Shown here: positions 1-8,127 of the stretch, one piece after another
Numbering within the stretch: position 1 is the first letter of the stretch
Layout of the letters: every line of letters starts with the position of its first letter
The notes under the pieces: generated by a model
Database searches by the model: none
What the model was told of the DNA's origin: nothing
Seen by the model: the letters and a program-made list of their open reading frames with translations, nothing else
Origin: Bacteroidales bacterium
GTDB lineage: Bacteria; Bacteroidota; Bacteroidia; Bacteroidales; GCA-2748055
Assembly: GCA_021738565.1 (NCBI GenBank)
Contig: JAIPBT010000002.1
Span: forward strand, 71,774-135,773
Direction of reading: 5' to 3'
Length of the DNA stretch: 64,000 bases
Position numbers and translations under genes: made by a program

Positions 1-371
1 CACGACAATGTAAAGATCCCGATCGAAGCTGCAAGCAATGATCCTGTAAGCAACAGTAAAAATAAGCCTGCAATGGAAAATGCGATCCCCACTATGATGG
101 CAGCCTTCAAGGATATACGACCAGAAGGCAATGGTCTGCCTTCAGTTCTCTGCATCAGCATGTCGGTCCTTCGCTCCTGGATCTGATTGAAGGTTGATGA
201 CCCCATGGCCATGAACAGGATGCCGAATATTGTGTAAAAAAACACCTCAGAAAAATCTCCTGAAGCGCGGTAATAGCCAAGAAAACCTGTCAGTGCGACC
301 GGGATTGATATCTTAATTTTTCCAAGCTGAAAGAGGGTTGTCAACCAGTCCTGTAGCGACCTTTTATTCAT
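1..371 (-). CDS. cyoE: Protoheme IX farnesyltransferase (heme O synthase), partial
   Basis: UbiA-family integral membrane prenyltransferase that would make heme O from heme B for the adjacent haem-copper oxidase. The first 123 codons are present; the C-terminal part lies beyond the window edge. Visible features are a first hydrophobic helix after residue 15 and the polyprenyl-diphosphate binding region NQIQERRTD followed by RTEGRPLPSG. The Asp-rich motif is usually NxxxDxxxD; here the first Asp is Glu. The ATG at 371 overlaps the end of coxB by 8 bases, so the two are probably translationally coupled. Other UbiA enzymes share this motif, but the context and the RPLP signature favour CyoE/CtaB. 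Confidence 0.85.
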   Translation of the reverse strand, partial: MNKRSLQDWLTTLFQLGKIKISIPVALTGFLGYYRASGDFSEVFFYTIFGILFMAMGSSTFNQIQERRTDMLMQRTEGRPLPSGRISLKAAIIVGIAFSIAGLFLLLLTGSLLAASIGIFTLS

Positions 372-1314
372 TAAGACTCCTGATATACTCGATGATCAAT
401 TCAATCTCCTCCTCACTAACCAAACCTTCATAGGAAAGCATCAGCCCCTTGTTGAAACCATCCGCGATTTCAGCATTTGGATCGTATATTGACTTGCGTA
501 TATATTCTTTATCGAACAGGACTTCCGTTTTTTCCCCCCCGGCCGTTACTTTGCGCATATTTCCCCAATTTCCAAGATATGAAGGACCTACAAGTTTTGA
601 ACCGTCAGAGGAATGGCAAGCGTTGCAGCCATTTTTCACCAGTACCTGGAATCCCCTGTCAGCCGGGGAAGCATCCTCTGCAACAACGGGGGCCACGGCA
701 GTAGTATCTTTTAACCATTCATCAAATTCGTCTTCATGCATTACGTGAACCCCGGTGTACATGTAGGAATGCTCGAGTCCGCAATATTCCGTGCAGAAAA
801 GATCATAGGATCCTACCTGGCCCGGGATGAACCACATTTGCTTTATATTCCCGGGTACCATATCCTCCTTGACCCTGAAAGCAGGGATGTACAGACTATG
901 AAGAACATCGAGTGCCACAAGGTCGAGGATCACCGGCTGGTTTAGCGGCACATAGAGGCTGTCTGTCAGTTTTCCGTTTTCATATTCAAATTTGAAGTTC
1001 CACATCCTCGCGATGGCCTTTACACGCATGGCATCCTCAGGGGGCGTTTTCATTGGTTTCCATCCCATCCAGCCGAAATAGAACATCACAAGCACAATCA
1101 AAAGCGGAATGACGGTCCAAATGATTTCGAGTTTCGTACTTCCTTCATTTTGTATTGCCTCAGGATGCTTTTCCCTATTGTATTTCCTGATAAAGATGAT
1201 CATTGCGGCAGTGATCGCAACAAGAAAAAATATGGAGACTCCCAGAATGATGAAGAAGGCCAGGTCAACGCCGGCGACAAAATTGGATGCATTTTCAGGG
1301 TTTATACTGTACAT
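364..1314 (-). CDS. coxB: Cytochrome c oxidase subunit II with fused cytochrome c domain (caa3 type)
   Basis: 316 aa. Electron-entry subunit of the oxidase. Two N-terminal membrane helices (about 17-43 and 63-82) are followed by the periplasmic cupredoxin domain with the full CuA ligand set: His139, Cys174, Glu176, Cys178, His182 and Met185 (CTEYCGLEHSYM). A C-terminal cytochrome c domain carries CNACH (Cys230, Cys233, His234) and a likely axial Met in GLMLSYEG near 292. This fusion defines caa3 oxidases, which take electrons directly without a separate cytochrome c. The gene lies after subunits I, III and IV rather than before subunit I, and its end overlaps cyoE. Confidence 0.95.
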   Translation of the reverse strand: MYSINPENASNFVAGVDLAFFIILGVSIFFLVAITAAMIIFIRKYNREKHPEAIQNEGSTKLEIIWTVIPLLIVLVMFYFGWMGWKPMKTPPEDAMRVKAIARMWNFKFEYENGKLTDSLYVPLNQPVILDLVALDVLHSLYIPAFRVKEDMVPGNIKQMWFIPGQVGSYDLFCTEYCGLEHSYMYTGVHVMHEDEFDEWLKDTTAVAPVVAEDASPADRGFQVLVKNGCNACHSSDGSKLVGPSYLGNWGNMRKVTAGGEKTEVLFDKEYIRKSIYDPNAEIADGFNKGLMLSYEGLVSEEEIELIIEYIRSLNE

Positions 1315-1333
1315 AGTCAGCTGTTTTTTCGGT

Positions 1334-1618
1334 TTATCGGAATAAGAAATCTAACATTGTGATGAAAATCACTACCACCAGCAGTGAAATGATCAATCCC
1401 ACCATCACTCTGAATATTCTGAGGTCGAATTTCAGGTGCATGAATACAAGTAGTACGAAAGTTGATTTTATACCTGCGATCAGAAGTGCAGCAACCGTAG
1501 CCCAGCGAGACAATTCAATCTGGGTAATGGTGACGGACAGCAGGGTAAAAATGATCAGAGCTACAAGTACCAGCAGGTAGGTCTTGTATGATGTAATATG
1601 ATGTTTTTCTTCTGCCAT
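1334..1618 (-). CDS. coxD: Cytochrome c oxidase subunit IV family protein
   Basis: 94 aa, three predicted membrane helices (about 12-32, 38-58 and 66-90). Size, hydrophobicity and the IKSTFVLLVFMHL stretch match the bacterial COX4_pro (CtaF/CoxD) family, which supports assembly and stability of the catalytic subunits. The ATG at 1618 (protein start MAEEKHH) is chosen over an in-frame upstream ATG at 1669 because the latter would overlap coxC by 40 bases and add a non-conserved leader. It starts 11 bases after coxC and is followed by coxB. Confidence 0.88.
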   Translation of the reverse strand: MAEEKHHITSYKTYLLVLVALIIFTLLSVTITQIELSRWATVAALLIAGIKSTFVLLVFMHLKFDLRIFRVMVGLIISLLVVVIFITMLDFLFR

Positions 1619-1629
1619 GATTCTTAAAT

Positions 1630-2229
1630 TTATGCAATGAGATAAAACAGTGGAAACAGAAAGATCCAAATGAGGTCAACCAGGTGCCAGTAAAGGCCCC
1701 CATTTTCCAGCAACTGAAAATTATCGAATGTCAACCTGTCAATTTTTACATAATAGAACATAAATCCAAGGACTGCCATACCGATAATGATGTGAAATGC
1801 GTGCAGTCCGGTCATAAAGAAATAGAGACCGAAGAACAGGACGTCACCGTAACCCAGTGAGTCGAGGTATTCTGATCCCGGGAATATGCCATGCTCAAAT
1901 TTAGCGCCCCATTCGAAGTACTTATTTATCAGGAATATAGCAGCAAGCACAATGGTCGAGGCGATCAGCCAGAGGGTAAGCTTCTTTTTCTTTTGTTGAA
2001 TGGCTGTAATAGACATTGCAATGGTAGCACTGCTGATCAGCAATATGATCGTGTTGATCGTACCAATGGGAACATCCAGTTCCTGGCTTGCCAGGTGAAA
2101 TGCTTCAGGGTGCAGGTACCTGTATACAGCGTATGTGATGAACAGGCCACCGAACAGAAGTATTTCTGTAAAAATGAACAACCACATACCCAGCTTTGAT
2201 CCAATATCGTCTCTGTGAACGTTTGACAT
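1630..2229 (-). CDS. coxC: Cytochrome c oxidase subunit III
   Basis: 199 aa with five predicted membrane helices, the short form typical of caa3 and quinol oxidases. Recognisable family features are the N-terminal LGMWLFIFTEILLFGG helix, the central GLHAFHIIIG segment and the C-terminal YWHLVDLIWIFLFPLFYL. It binds next to subunit I and helps sustain proton uptake. It starts 11 bases after coxA ends and is part of the same transcript. Confidence 0.94.
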   Translation of the reverse strand: MSNVHRDDIGSKLGMWLFIFTEILLFGGLFITYAVYRYLHPEAFHLASQELDVPIGTINTIILLISSATIAMSITAIQQKKKKLTLWLIASTIVLAAIFLINKYFEWGAKFEHGIFPGSEYLDSLGYGDVLFFGLYFFMTGLHAFHIIIGMAVLGFMFYYVKIDRLTFDNFQLLENGGLYWHLVDLIWIFLFPLFYLIA

Positions 2230-2240
2230 AGACTTAAGGT

Positions 2241-3851
2241 TTAGTCGTATTTATAAGTTGCTTTATCGATGGTTGGTATCTCATCAAAATTTTCAAGCGG
2301 GGGTGGTGAAGGTATTCTCCATTCCAGATTGGTTCCTCCCCACGGGTTCATTTCAGCTTTTTCCCCTGACCTGGCAGATTTGAAAAGATTAATGACAATG
2401 ATCACAAATCCTGTTACCATGACAAGGGCCCCCAGCGAGGAAATGATATTGGGTCCGTGGTAATCAGGGAGGTAATCAAAATACCTTCTGGGCATACCTC
2501 TAATTCCCAGGTAGAACATCGGTCCGTAAAGTGTTATGAAACCTATAAAGAAAATGATCCATCCTGTTTTGGCCCAGGCCCTGTCGTACATCCGGCCATA
2601 TATTTTCGGGAACCAGTAATGCAGCGCACCGAAAAATGCAAAACCTGTTCCGCCGAATACAATAAAATGAAAATGCCCCACCACAAATGCAGTATCATGG
2701 ACGTGCACATTGACTGCAAGTGCTCCAAGAATAAGTCCTGTCAAACCTCCTATCATGAAGACGAAAATAAATGAAGCGGCCCACAGGAACGGCACGTCGG
2801 CTGAAATGGATCCCTGGTGCATGGTCGAAACCCAGTTAAACACTTTAATGGCACTCGGGATGGCCACAATGAAGGTCAGTATTGAAAAAGTAAAAAGAGC
2901 TGTCCCGCTCATTCCTGATGTAAACATATGATGTCCCCAGACAAAGTATCCTACAAAAGCGATGGCCAGGGTTGAAACAATGATCGCCCTGTAGCCGAAT
3001 ATTGTTTTTCTTGCAAATGTGGGGATGATCTCTGAGATTGCCCCCATGGCTGGCAGGATCATTATATATACTGCAGGATGGGAATAGATCCAGAATAAAT
3101 GCTGGTAAAGAATGGGGTCGCCACCTTTTGCCGGATCAAAGAATCCAATATTAAAAATCCTTTCTCCAATAACCATCAGGAGGGTTATACCCACAATTGG
3201 GGTTGCCAGCAACTGTATCCAGGCAGTGCCATAAAGGGTCCAGGGAAAAACCGGCATTTTCAGCCATGTCATACCCGGTGCACGCAACCTGTGAATGGTA
3301 ACCAGGAAATTCAATCCTGTGAGAATGGAACTGAATCCCAGGACAAAGGCCCCGAGTACTGCAGGAAGCATATTTGTTCCTGTTTTGAAACTGTAGGGAG
3401 CATAAAATGTCCATCCCGTATCCGGTGGTCCGCCGCCTGCGAATAAGGATGAAACCACCAGGATGGATCCGGCAATATAGATGTACCAGGATAACAAATT
3501 CAGTTTTGGGAATGCCACATCTTTGGCACCGATCTGAATAGGCAGCATGAAATTACCGAATACGGCGGGTAATCCGGGTATCACGATAAGAAATATCATA
3601 ATAACACCATGTACTGTAAAAGTGGCATTGTAGGACTGGGCTCCCATGATGGTAATTCCTGGTGCGATCAATTCAAGTTTCATCAATACGCCAAGGGTAA
3701 CTCCAATGAAAAACCATGACATGATCGAATAGAGATATAGCAAACCTATTCTTTTGTGATCGGTGGACAGTATCCATTTAAAAATGCCCTTTCGGCCTCC
3801 TGTTTCTTCCAGGTAGCTCTTTTGGGCATCATGCTGTTTGTTTTCAGACAT
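2241..3851 (-). CDS. coxA: Cytochrome c oxidase subunit I, A2-type
   Basis: 536 aa from ATG 3851, which is preceded by AAAGGATT; a longer in-frame extension to 3917 would run into the sco gene. It is the catalytic subunit reducing O2 to water and pumping protons. Visible ligands: His81 and His395 (low-spin haem a), His393 (haem a3), His258, His307 and His308 (CuB), and Tyr262 for the His-Tyr cross-link. The active-site helix reads WIYSHPAVYIMILP: the Glu of the usual GHPEVY is Ala260 and Tyr256-Ser257 precede the His, the signature of A2-type haem-copper oxidases such as the Rhodothermus caa3 enzyme. Confidence 0.96.
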   Translation of the reverse strand: MSENKQHDAQKSYLEETGGRKGIFKWILSTDHKRIGLLYLYSIMSWFFIGVTLGVLMKLELIAPGITIMGAQSYNATFTVHGVIMIFLIVIPGLPAVFGNFMLPIQIGAKDVAFPKLNLLSWYIYIAGSILVVSSLFAGGGPPDTGWTFYAPYSFKTGTNMLPAVLGAFVLGFSSILTGLNFLVTIHRLRAPGMTWLKMPVFPWTLYGTAWIQLLATPIVGITLLMVIGERIFNIGFFDPAKGGDPILYQHLFWIYSHPAVYIMILPAMGAISEIIPTFARKTIFGYRAIIVSTLAIAFVGYFVWGHHMFTSGMSGTALFTFSILTFIVAIPSAIKVFNWVSTMHQGSISADVPFLWAASFIFVFMIGGLTGLILGALAVNVHVHDTAFVVGHFHFIVFGGTGFAFFGALHYWFPKIYGRMYDRAWAKTGWIIFFIGFITLYGPMFYLGIRGMPRRYFDYLPDYHGPNIISSLGALVMVTGFVIIVINLFKSARSGEKAEMNPWGGTNLEWRIPSPPPLENFDEIPTIDKATYKYD

Positions 3852-3861
3852 AATCCTTTTA

Positions 3862-4635
3862 TTAAGTAGTTTTCTTTCTCTTAGCAAATACAAGTACCAA
3901 AAATACGATAAGACCAATAAAAATGATCAGTGTGCCTGTAATCTTGGTGATGTTCAAAACATATTCCTGTCCTTCCGGGTCATAAGAATAACAATACTGC
4001 AATACTTTATTAATCGTCGGACCAGATTTTCCTTCATTGGCATCGAGGATGGACATCTTTAGTTCGAAAGGCAGAAAATATATACCGTTCATATACCTTG
4101 TGATCTTGCCATCGGGAGATGTAATAACAAGCGTTGCAGAATGTATGAAATCGTTGCCGACTGCCTTGTATCGGAATCCGACTGCATCAGTTAGCCTGGC
4201 AATATTGGCGCTGTCGGAAGTGTAAAATGTCCATCCTTTGCTTGCCTGTTCCGACTTTTCCATCAGGTTCTGGTAATTCTTCTTCTTTCTTTCTGCAAGC
4301 ATGCTGGATTCCCGGGGATCGAAGCTGATGGTTAATGCCTGGTAGTCTTCACCGATGACCAGGTCGGACTTATCTATAACCTCAGCGAGGCCATCCATCA
4401 GTGGTGAGCAAATGCCCGGACACCTGTAGTATACAAAATTCAGGATCGTCGGTTTGTTATAAAGATCCCTAAGGTACACTGTGTCACCCTCAATGTTAAA
4501 AACATAGGCATCGAGGGGTATGTACTCATTGAGTTTTTCCTCAACGCCAATTTCAAGTGACTGTGTTGTAAGATCCTGCCCGCCCAGATGTATAAAGAGA
4601 GAAACAAGAGAAAATAGGAGAAAATGCTTTTTCAT
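3862..4635 (-). CDS. SCO1/SenC family copper chaperone
   Basis: 257 aa. Thioredoxin-fold protein that delivers copper to, or keeps reduced, the CuA site of subunit II. The copper ligands are visible as RCPGIC (Cys72, Cys76) and His165 in DFIHSATL. It has an N-terminal signal sequence and, unusually for a SCO protein, a C-terminal membrane helix at about 232-250 followed by a positive tail, so it is probably held by its C-terminus with the domain outside. It is the first gene of the cox operon, downstream of a clear promoter at 4667-4695, and ends 10 bases before coxA. Confidence 0.92.
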   Translation of the reverse strand: MKKHFLLFSLVSLFIHLGGQDLTTQSLEIGVEEKLNEYIPLDAYVFNIEGDTVYLRDLYNKPTILNFVYYRCPGICSPLMDGLAEVIDKSDLVIGEDYQALTISFDPRESSMLAERKKKNYQNLMEKSEQASKGWTFYTSDSANIARLTDAVGFRYKAVGNDFIHSATLVITSPDGKITRYMNGIYFLPFELKMSILDANEGKSGPTINKVLQYCYSYDPEGQEYVLNITKITGTLIIFIGLIVFLVLVFAKRKKTT

Positions 4636-4666
4636 ACGGTTTGATTTCTGTTTGACTATGGAGTTG

Positions 4667-4695
4667 CAAATTTAATTGATGATGGGAAAATACAA
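4667..4695 (-). promoter_or_regulatory. Bacteroidota-type promoter for the sco-cox operon
   Basis: On the minus strand the sequence reads TTG, an 18-base spacer, then TAAATTTG, an exact match to the TTG-N17-23-TAnnTTTG consensus of the Bacteroidota primary sigma factor. Transcription would begin near 4660, about 25 bases before the sco ATG. Confidence 0.65.
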
Positions 4696-4871
4696 CTTTT
4701 ATCAGGTACTTTCATTCTATTTCGCGCGTCAGTTAATGAATTAAAAGTACTAAAAATGTTATATCGACAACTGATCGCACATATATTGAGTTACAGGCAG
4801 GAACTTATTTATAATCAGTACAAATAATTTACAATATGACTATTTTTAATCATACTATATTGCGGAGTTTT

Positions 4872-4879
4872 TATTTTTG
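4872..4879 (+). promoter_or_regulatory. Candidate -7 element upstream of the cyd operon
   Basis: TATTTTTG matches the TAnnTTTG -7 consensus 35 bases before the DUF4492 start codon. No TTG is present at the expected distance upstream, so only the -7 half is supported and an activator may be needed. The 278-base divergent gap between the cox and cyd operons (4636-4913) holds no gene. Confidence 0.35.
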
Positions 4880-4913
4880 TAAAGGTTCCATGTAATACAA
4901 CATCATTATTGTC

Positions 4914-5126
4914 ATGCTAAAGAAGGTCTTCATGTTCTATTATCAGGGATTCAAAACCATGACCTGGGGAAAATCATTATGGGCCATCATTCTGATCAAG
5001 CTGTTCATTATGTTTGTTATTCTCAAGGTGTTCTTCTTCCCGGATATCCTGCAGAAGGAGTTTGATTCGGATGCGGAGCGCAGTAATTATGTACTGGAAC
5101 AAATTACAAATTCAAATACAAAATGA
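4914..5126 (+). CDS. DUF4492 family protein, one-helix partner of cytochrome bd
   Basis: 70 aa. A short amphipathic N-terminus (FYYQGFKTMTWGKSLW) leads into one membrane helix (about 24-43) and a charged tail. Proteins of the DUF4492 family are found immediately before cydA in many Bacteroidota. The stop codon overlaps the cydA start (ATGA), so the two are translated together. The position and single helix suggest a small structural or assembly subunit of the bd oxidase, comparable in role to CydX or CydS, but I know of no direct demonstration. Family assignment is from recall of the sequence pattern. Confidence 0.85.
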   Translation: MLKKVFMFYYQGFKTMTWGKSLWAIILIKLFIMFVILKVFFFPDILQKEFDSDAERSNYVLEQITNSNTK

Positions 5127-6685
5127 TTGAGTCAATTGATACCTCATTAATAGATTGGTCGCGTGCGCAATTTGCGCTCACTGCCATGTTTCACTGGATT
5201 TTTGTGCCGCTTACGCTTGGACTGTCATTTATCATTGCCTTTATGGAGACGATCTATGTGAGAACAGGGAATGAGGAATGGAAGCGCATTACCAGGTTTT
5301 GGATGAAAATATTCGGGATCAATTTTGCGATCGGGGTTTCCACGGGGATCATCCTGGAATTTGAATTCGGGACCAACTGGTCGAACTACTCATGGTTTGT
5401 CGGTGATATTTTCGGGGCACCGCTTGCAATTGAGGGCATCATGGCATTTTTCATGGAATCTACATTTATTGCTGTGATGTTCTTCGGATGGAACAAAGTA
5501 AGCAAGCGGTTTCATTTGGCCAGCACTTGGTTGACCGCCATTGGGGCAAACCTGTCGGCAGTCTGGATCCTTGTGGCAAATGCCTGGATGCAAAACCCGG
5601 TCGGAACCATGTTCAATCCTGAAACAGCAAGGAATGAGATGACGAACTTCTGGGATGTTTTCCTTTCAGATATGGCCGTTAACAAGTTCTTGCATACGAT
5701 TACCTCCAGTTTCCTGCTGGCTTCCCTTGTGGTGATCGGGATCAGTGCCTATTTCCTCTTGAGAAACAAACATGTTCTATTTGCAAAAAGAAGCACGGTG
5801 GTAGGATCTGTATTTGGTGTCATAGCTGCGTTGGTAACAATTTTTACCGGAGATACTTCAGCCAGAATGGTTGCTCAAAAGCAGCCTATGAAATTTGCAG
5901 CCATGGAGGCGCTGTATGAAGGGCAAACGCATGCTCCGCTCGTGGTTATTGGCGCCATGAGAACCGATACCACAAGAATCCCCAATCCACGGGAAAATTT
6001 CATATTCAAGTTCGAAATACCGAATGCACTTTCCTATATGGTATTCCTCACACCCAGCGGGTTTGTGCCGGGTATTACTGATCTTGTTTATGGAAATGAG
6101 GAACAGGGGATCATGCCTTACAGTGAAAAGATCGATCGAGGTGCCGAGGCCATCGCGACCCTGAAGGATTTAAAAAAAGCAAAGGACAGGGGAGACCAGG
6201 CCCGGTATGCTTCGCTCATGGCAAAATTTGATAACAATGAATGGATGGGGGAACATTATGCACATTTTGGGTACGGATATTACAAAAACAGGCCATTGAA
6301 AGAATTGATACCCAATGTTAAACTGAATTTCTATTCTTTTCACATTATGGTGATCCTGGGGATGCATTTTCTTATCCTTACGGTTATAGCGCTTTACCTG
6401 AGCCTTAAAAACAAGTGGGGAAATCATAAATGGCTCCTGTGGGTTGCCCTTTTAACCATTCCGTTGCCGTGGGTGGCCAGTCAGGCGGGATGGGTGCTGG
6501 CTGAAGTTGGAAGGCAACCATGGGTTGTATATGAATTAATGCCAACAATCTCTGCGGTAACTAGGCTCAGTCCGGGAGCAGTTCAGCTGACTTTCTGGAT
6601 TTTCCTTGCAACATTTACCACGCTATTTATAGCTGAAATAAAGATCATGACAACACAAATTAAAAAAGGTCCGGAGGAAAAATAA
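5123..6685 (+). CDS. cydA: Cytochrome bd ubiquinol oxidase subunit I
   Basis: 520 aa, multi-helix membrane protein that oxidises quinol and carries all three haems. Visible ligands and key residues, by comparison with the E. coli enzyme: His24 (b595), His191 and Met409 (b558), Glu104 and Glu112 of the haem/proton pathway, and the quinol site Lys257 and Glu262 in KQPMKFAAME. GRQPWVVYE near 463-471 is the family signature. Length is close to the E. coli protein. A strong GGAGG lies in its last codons and serves cydB. This high-affinity oxidase would serve low-oxygen conditions while the divergent caa3 enzyme serves aerobic growth. Confidence 0.97.
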   Translation: MIESIDTSLIDWSRAQFALTAMFHWIFVPLTLGLSFIIAFMETIYVRTGNEEWKRITRFWMKIFGINFAIGVSTGIILEFEFGTNWSNYSWFVGDIFGAPLAIEGIMAFFMESTFIAVMFFGWNKVSKRFHLASTWLTAIGANLSAVWILVANAWMQNPVGTMFNPETARNEMTNFWDVFLSDMAVNKFLHTITSSFLLASLVVIGISAYFLLRNKHVLFAKRSTVVGSVFGVIAALVTIFTGDTSARMVAQKQPMKFAAMEALYEGQTHAPLVVIGAMRTDTTRIPNPRENFIFKFEIPNALSYMVFLTPSGFVPGITDLVYGNEEQGIMPYSEKIDRGAEAIATLKDLKKAKDRGDQARYASLMAKFDNNEWMGEHYAHFGYGYYKNRPLKELIPNVKLNFYSFHIMVILGMHFLILTVIALYLSLKNKWGNHKWLLWVALLTIPLPWVASQAGWVLAEVGRQPWVVYELMPTISAVTRLSPGAVQLTFWIFLATFTTLFIAEIKIMTTQIKKGPEEK

Positions 6686-6686
6686 C

Positions 6687-7823
6687 ATGTTCGAAAATCT
6701 ATCACATCTGGCTTTACAGCAATACTGGTTTGTAATCGTATCCCTTTTGGGAGCACTGCTGGTATTCCTGATGTTTGTCCAGGGCGGACAAACGTTCATT
6801 TTCAGCATTGGCAAGACCAAGACTCAGCGTACCATTATTGTGAATACGCTGGGCAGAAAATGGGAATTCACATTTACTACGCTGGTGACATTCGGTGGTG
6901 CATTTTTTGCTTCATTCCCACTTTTCTATGCAACCAGTTTCGGCGGCGCCTATTGGGTCTGGATGCTTATACTTTTTGCATTTGTTATCCAGGCTGTTTC
7001 CTATGAATACAGGTCAAAGGCCTCAAATTTCCTGGGTCAGAAAACCTTTGATGTCTTCCTGTTCACAAATGGCTTGGTCGGAACAGTCCTTATTGGCACC
7101 GCAGTGGCAACCTTCTTTTCCGGTTCACAATTCTCTCTGAACGAAATGAACAGCGTTACATGGGAAACAAATACAAGGGGACTTGAGGCTGCTCTGAATC
7201 CGTTCAATCTCAGTCTCGGACTGACGGTGTTTTTTCTTTCAAGGGTGCTGGGTCTGCTCTATTTCATGAATACCATTGAGCATGATGAGATCATTGAACG
7301 CACAAAAAAACAACTGTTTATCAACGCAGTTCCTTTCGTGGTATTCTTCCTGGTCTTTGTCATCTGGCTTATGCTTCGTGATGGATATGCTGTGGATCCG
7401 GAAACGGGAATTGTATCGCTTGAACCTTTCAAGTACTGGCATAACCTGACAGAAATGCCACTTGTTTTCGTTATGCTGCTTACAGGTGTATTGGGTGTAC
7501 TGGGTGGAATTGCCTGGTCACTTCTCAAAACCACTTCAAACGGCATATGGTTCTCCGGCGTGGGAACTGTACTCGTTGTCCTTAGCTTTTTCTTTCTTGC
7601 AGGATTTAACAATACAGCATTTTATCCCTCAAGTTATGACCTTCAGAGTTCACTGACCATTCAAAACAGTTCTTCAAGCAAGTTTACGCTCGTTACAATG
7701 AGCTATGTTTCTCTGGCAGTCCCGTTCATTCTGGCATACATCGCCTATGCCTGGCGATCCATTAACAACAAGAAAATTGATGAAACGGAAGTTACAGCCG
7801 GTGAGGATACGCATATTTATTGA
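6687..7823 (+). CDS. cydB: Cytochrome bd ubiquinol oxidase subunit II
   Basis: 378 aa with about nine predicted membrane helices. It pairs with CydA, as shown by its position one base after the cydA stop codon and a GGAGG ribosome binding site inside cydA. Sequence features of the family include the N-terminal QYWFVIVSLLGALLVFLMFVQGG helix with the conserved GG, and a long segment of Ser/Asn-rich sequence before the last helix. It is a structural half of the oxidase and carries no haem ligands in known enzymes. Confidence 0.95.
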   Translation: MFENLSHLALQQYWFVIVSLLGALLVFLMFVQGGQTFIFSIGKTKTQRTIIVNTLGRKWEFTFTTLVTFGGAFFASFPLFYATSFGGAYWVWMLILFAFVIQAVSYEYRSKASNFLGQKTFDVFLFTNGLVGTVLIGTAVATFFSGSQFSLNEMNSVTWETNTRGLEAALNPFNLSLGLTVFFLSRVLGLLYFMNTIEHDEIIERTKKQLFINAVPFVVFFLVFVIWLMLRDGYAVDPETGIVSLEPFKYWHNLTEMPLVFVMLLTGVLGVLGGIAWSLLKTTSNGIWFSGVGTVLVVLSFFFLAGFNNTAFYPSSYDLQSSLTIQNSSSSKFTLVTMSYVSLAVPFILAYIAYAWRSINNKKIDETEVTAGEDTHIY

Positions 7824-7877
7824 TCTGATGAAGCTGCTTGATGCAAAGGAATAATTAAAGAAAAAACACAGCATACA

Positions 7878-8006
7878 ATGTACATATCAAACATAATAGG
7901 ATACCTTACATGGCCCGCAATAATAATTTTGAGTTATTGGATGATAAGATGGGCTTTAAAAAGGTTTGAAAAGAAACTGGCTGAGGATTCAGAGAATCAG
8001 GGATAG
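7878..8006 (+). CDS. Short one-helix ORF after cydB, candidate small bd-oxidase subunit
   Basis: 42 codons (ATG 7878, TAG 8004). The product begins MYISNIIGYLTWPAIII, continues as a hydrophobic helix to about residue 26, and ends in a charged tail rich in Lys, Glu and Asp. This is the layout of CydX/CydS-type subunits: about 30-45 residues, one N-out helix and a hydrophilic C-terminus, encoded just after cydB. It lies 54 bases past the cydB stop on the same strand with no terminator in between. There is no close sequence match I can name, so the role is inferred from position and form; it could also be a chance ORF. Confidence 0.55.
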   Translation: MYISNIIGYLTWPAIIILSYWMIRWALKRFEKKLAEDSENQG

Positions 8007-8067
8007 TCTGCAGGATGCTGGTCAGCTTTTTTATTTGCGAAAGATGCAAAAGGAAAAACCCGGCGTT

Positions 8068-8099
8068 TTGATTTTGTGTCGACTTTCTTTCTAAATTTG
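8068..8099 (+). promoter_or_regulatory. Bacteroidota-type promoter for pssA
   Basis: TTG at 8068-8070, a 21-base spacer and TAAATTTG at 8092-8099 fit TTG-N17-23-TAnnTTTG. Start of transcription near 8107 would leave about 20 bases before the pssA ATG. Confidence 0.5.
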
Positions 8100-8127
8100 T
8101 TTCTTCAGGCAACCCAATGCAAGCAAC

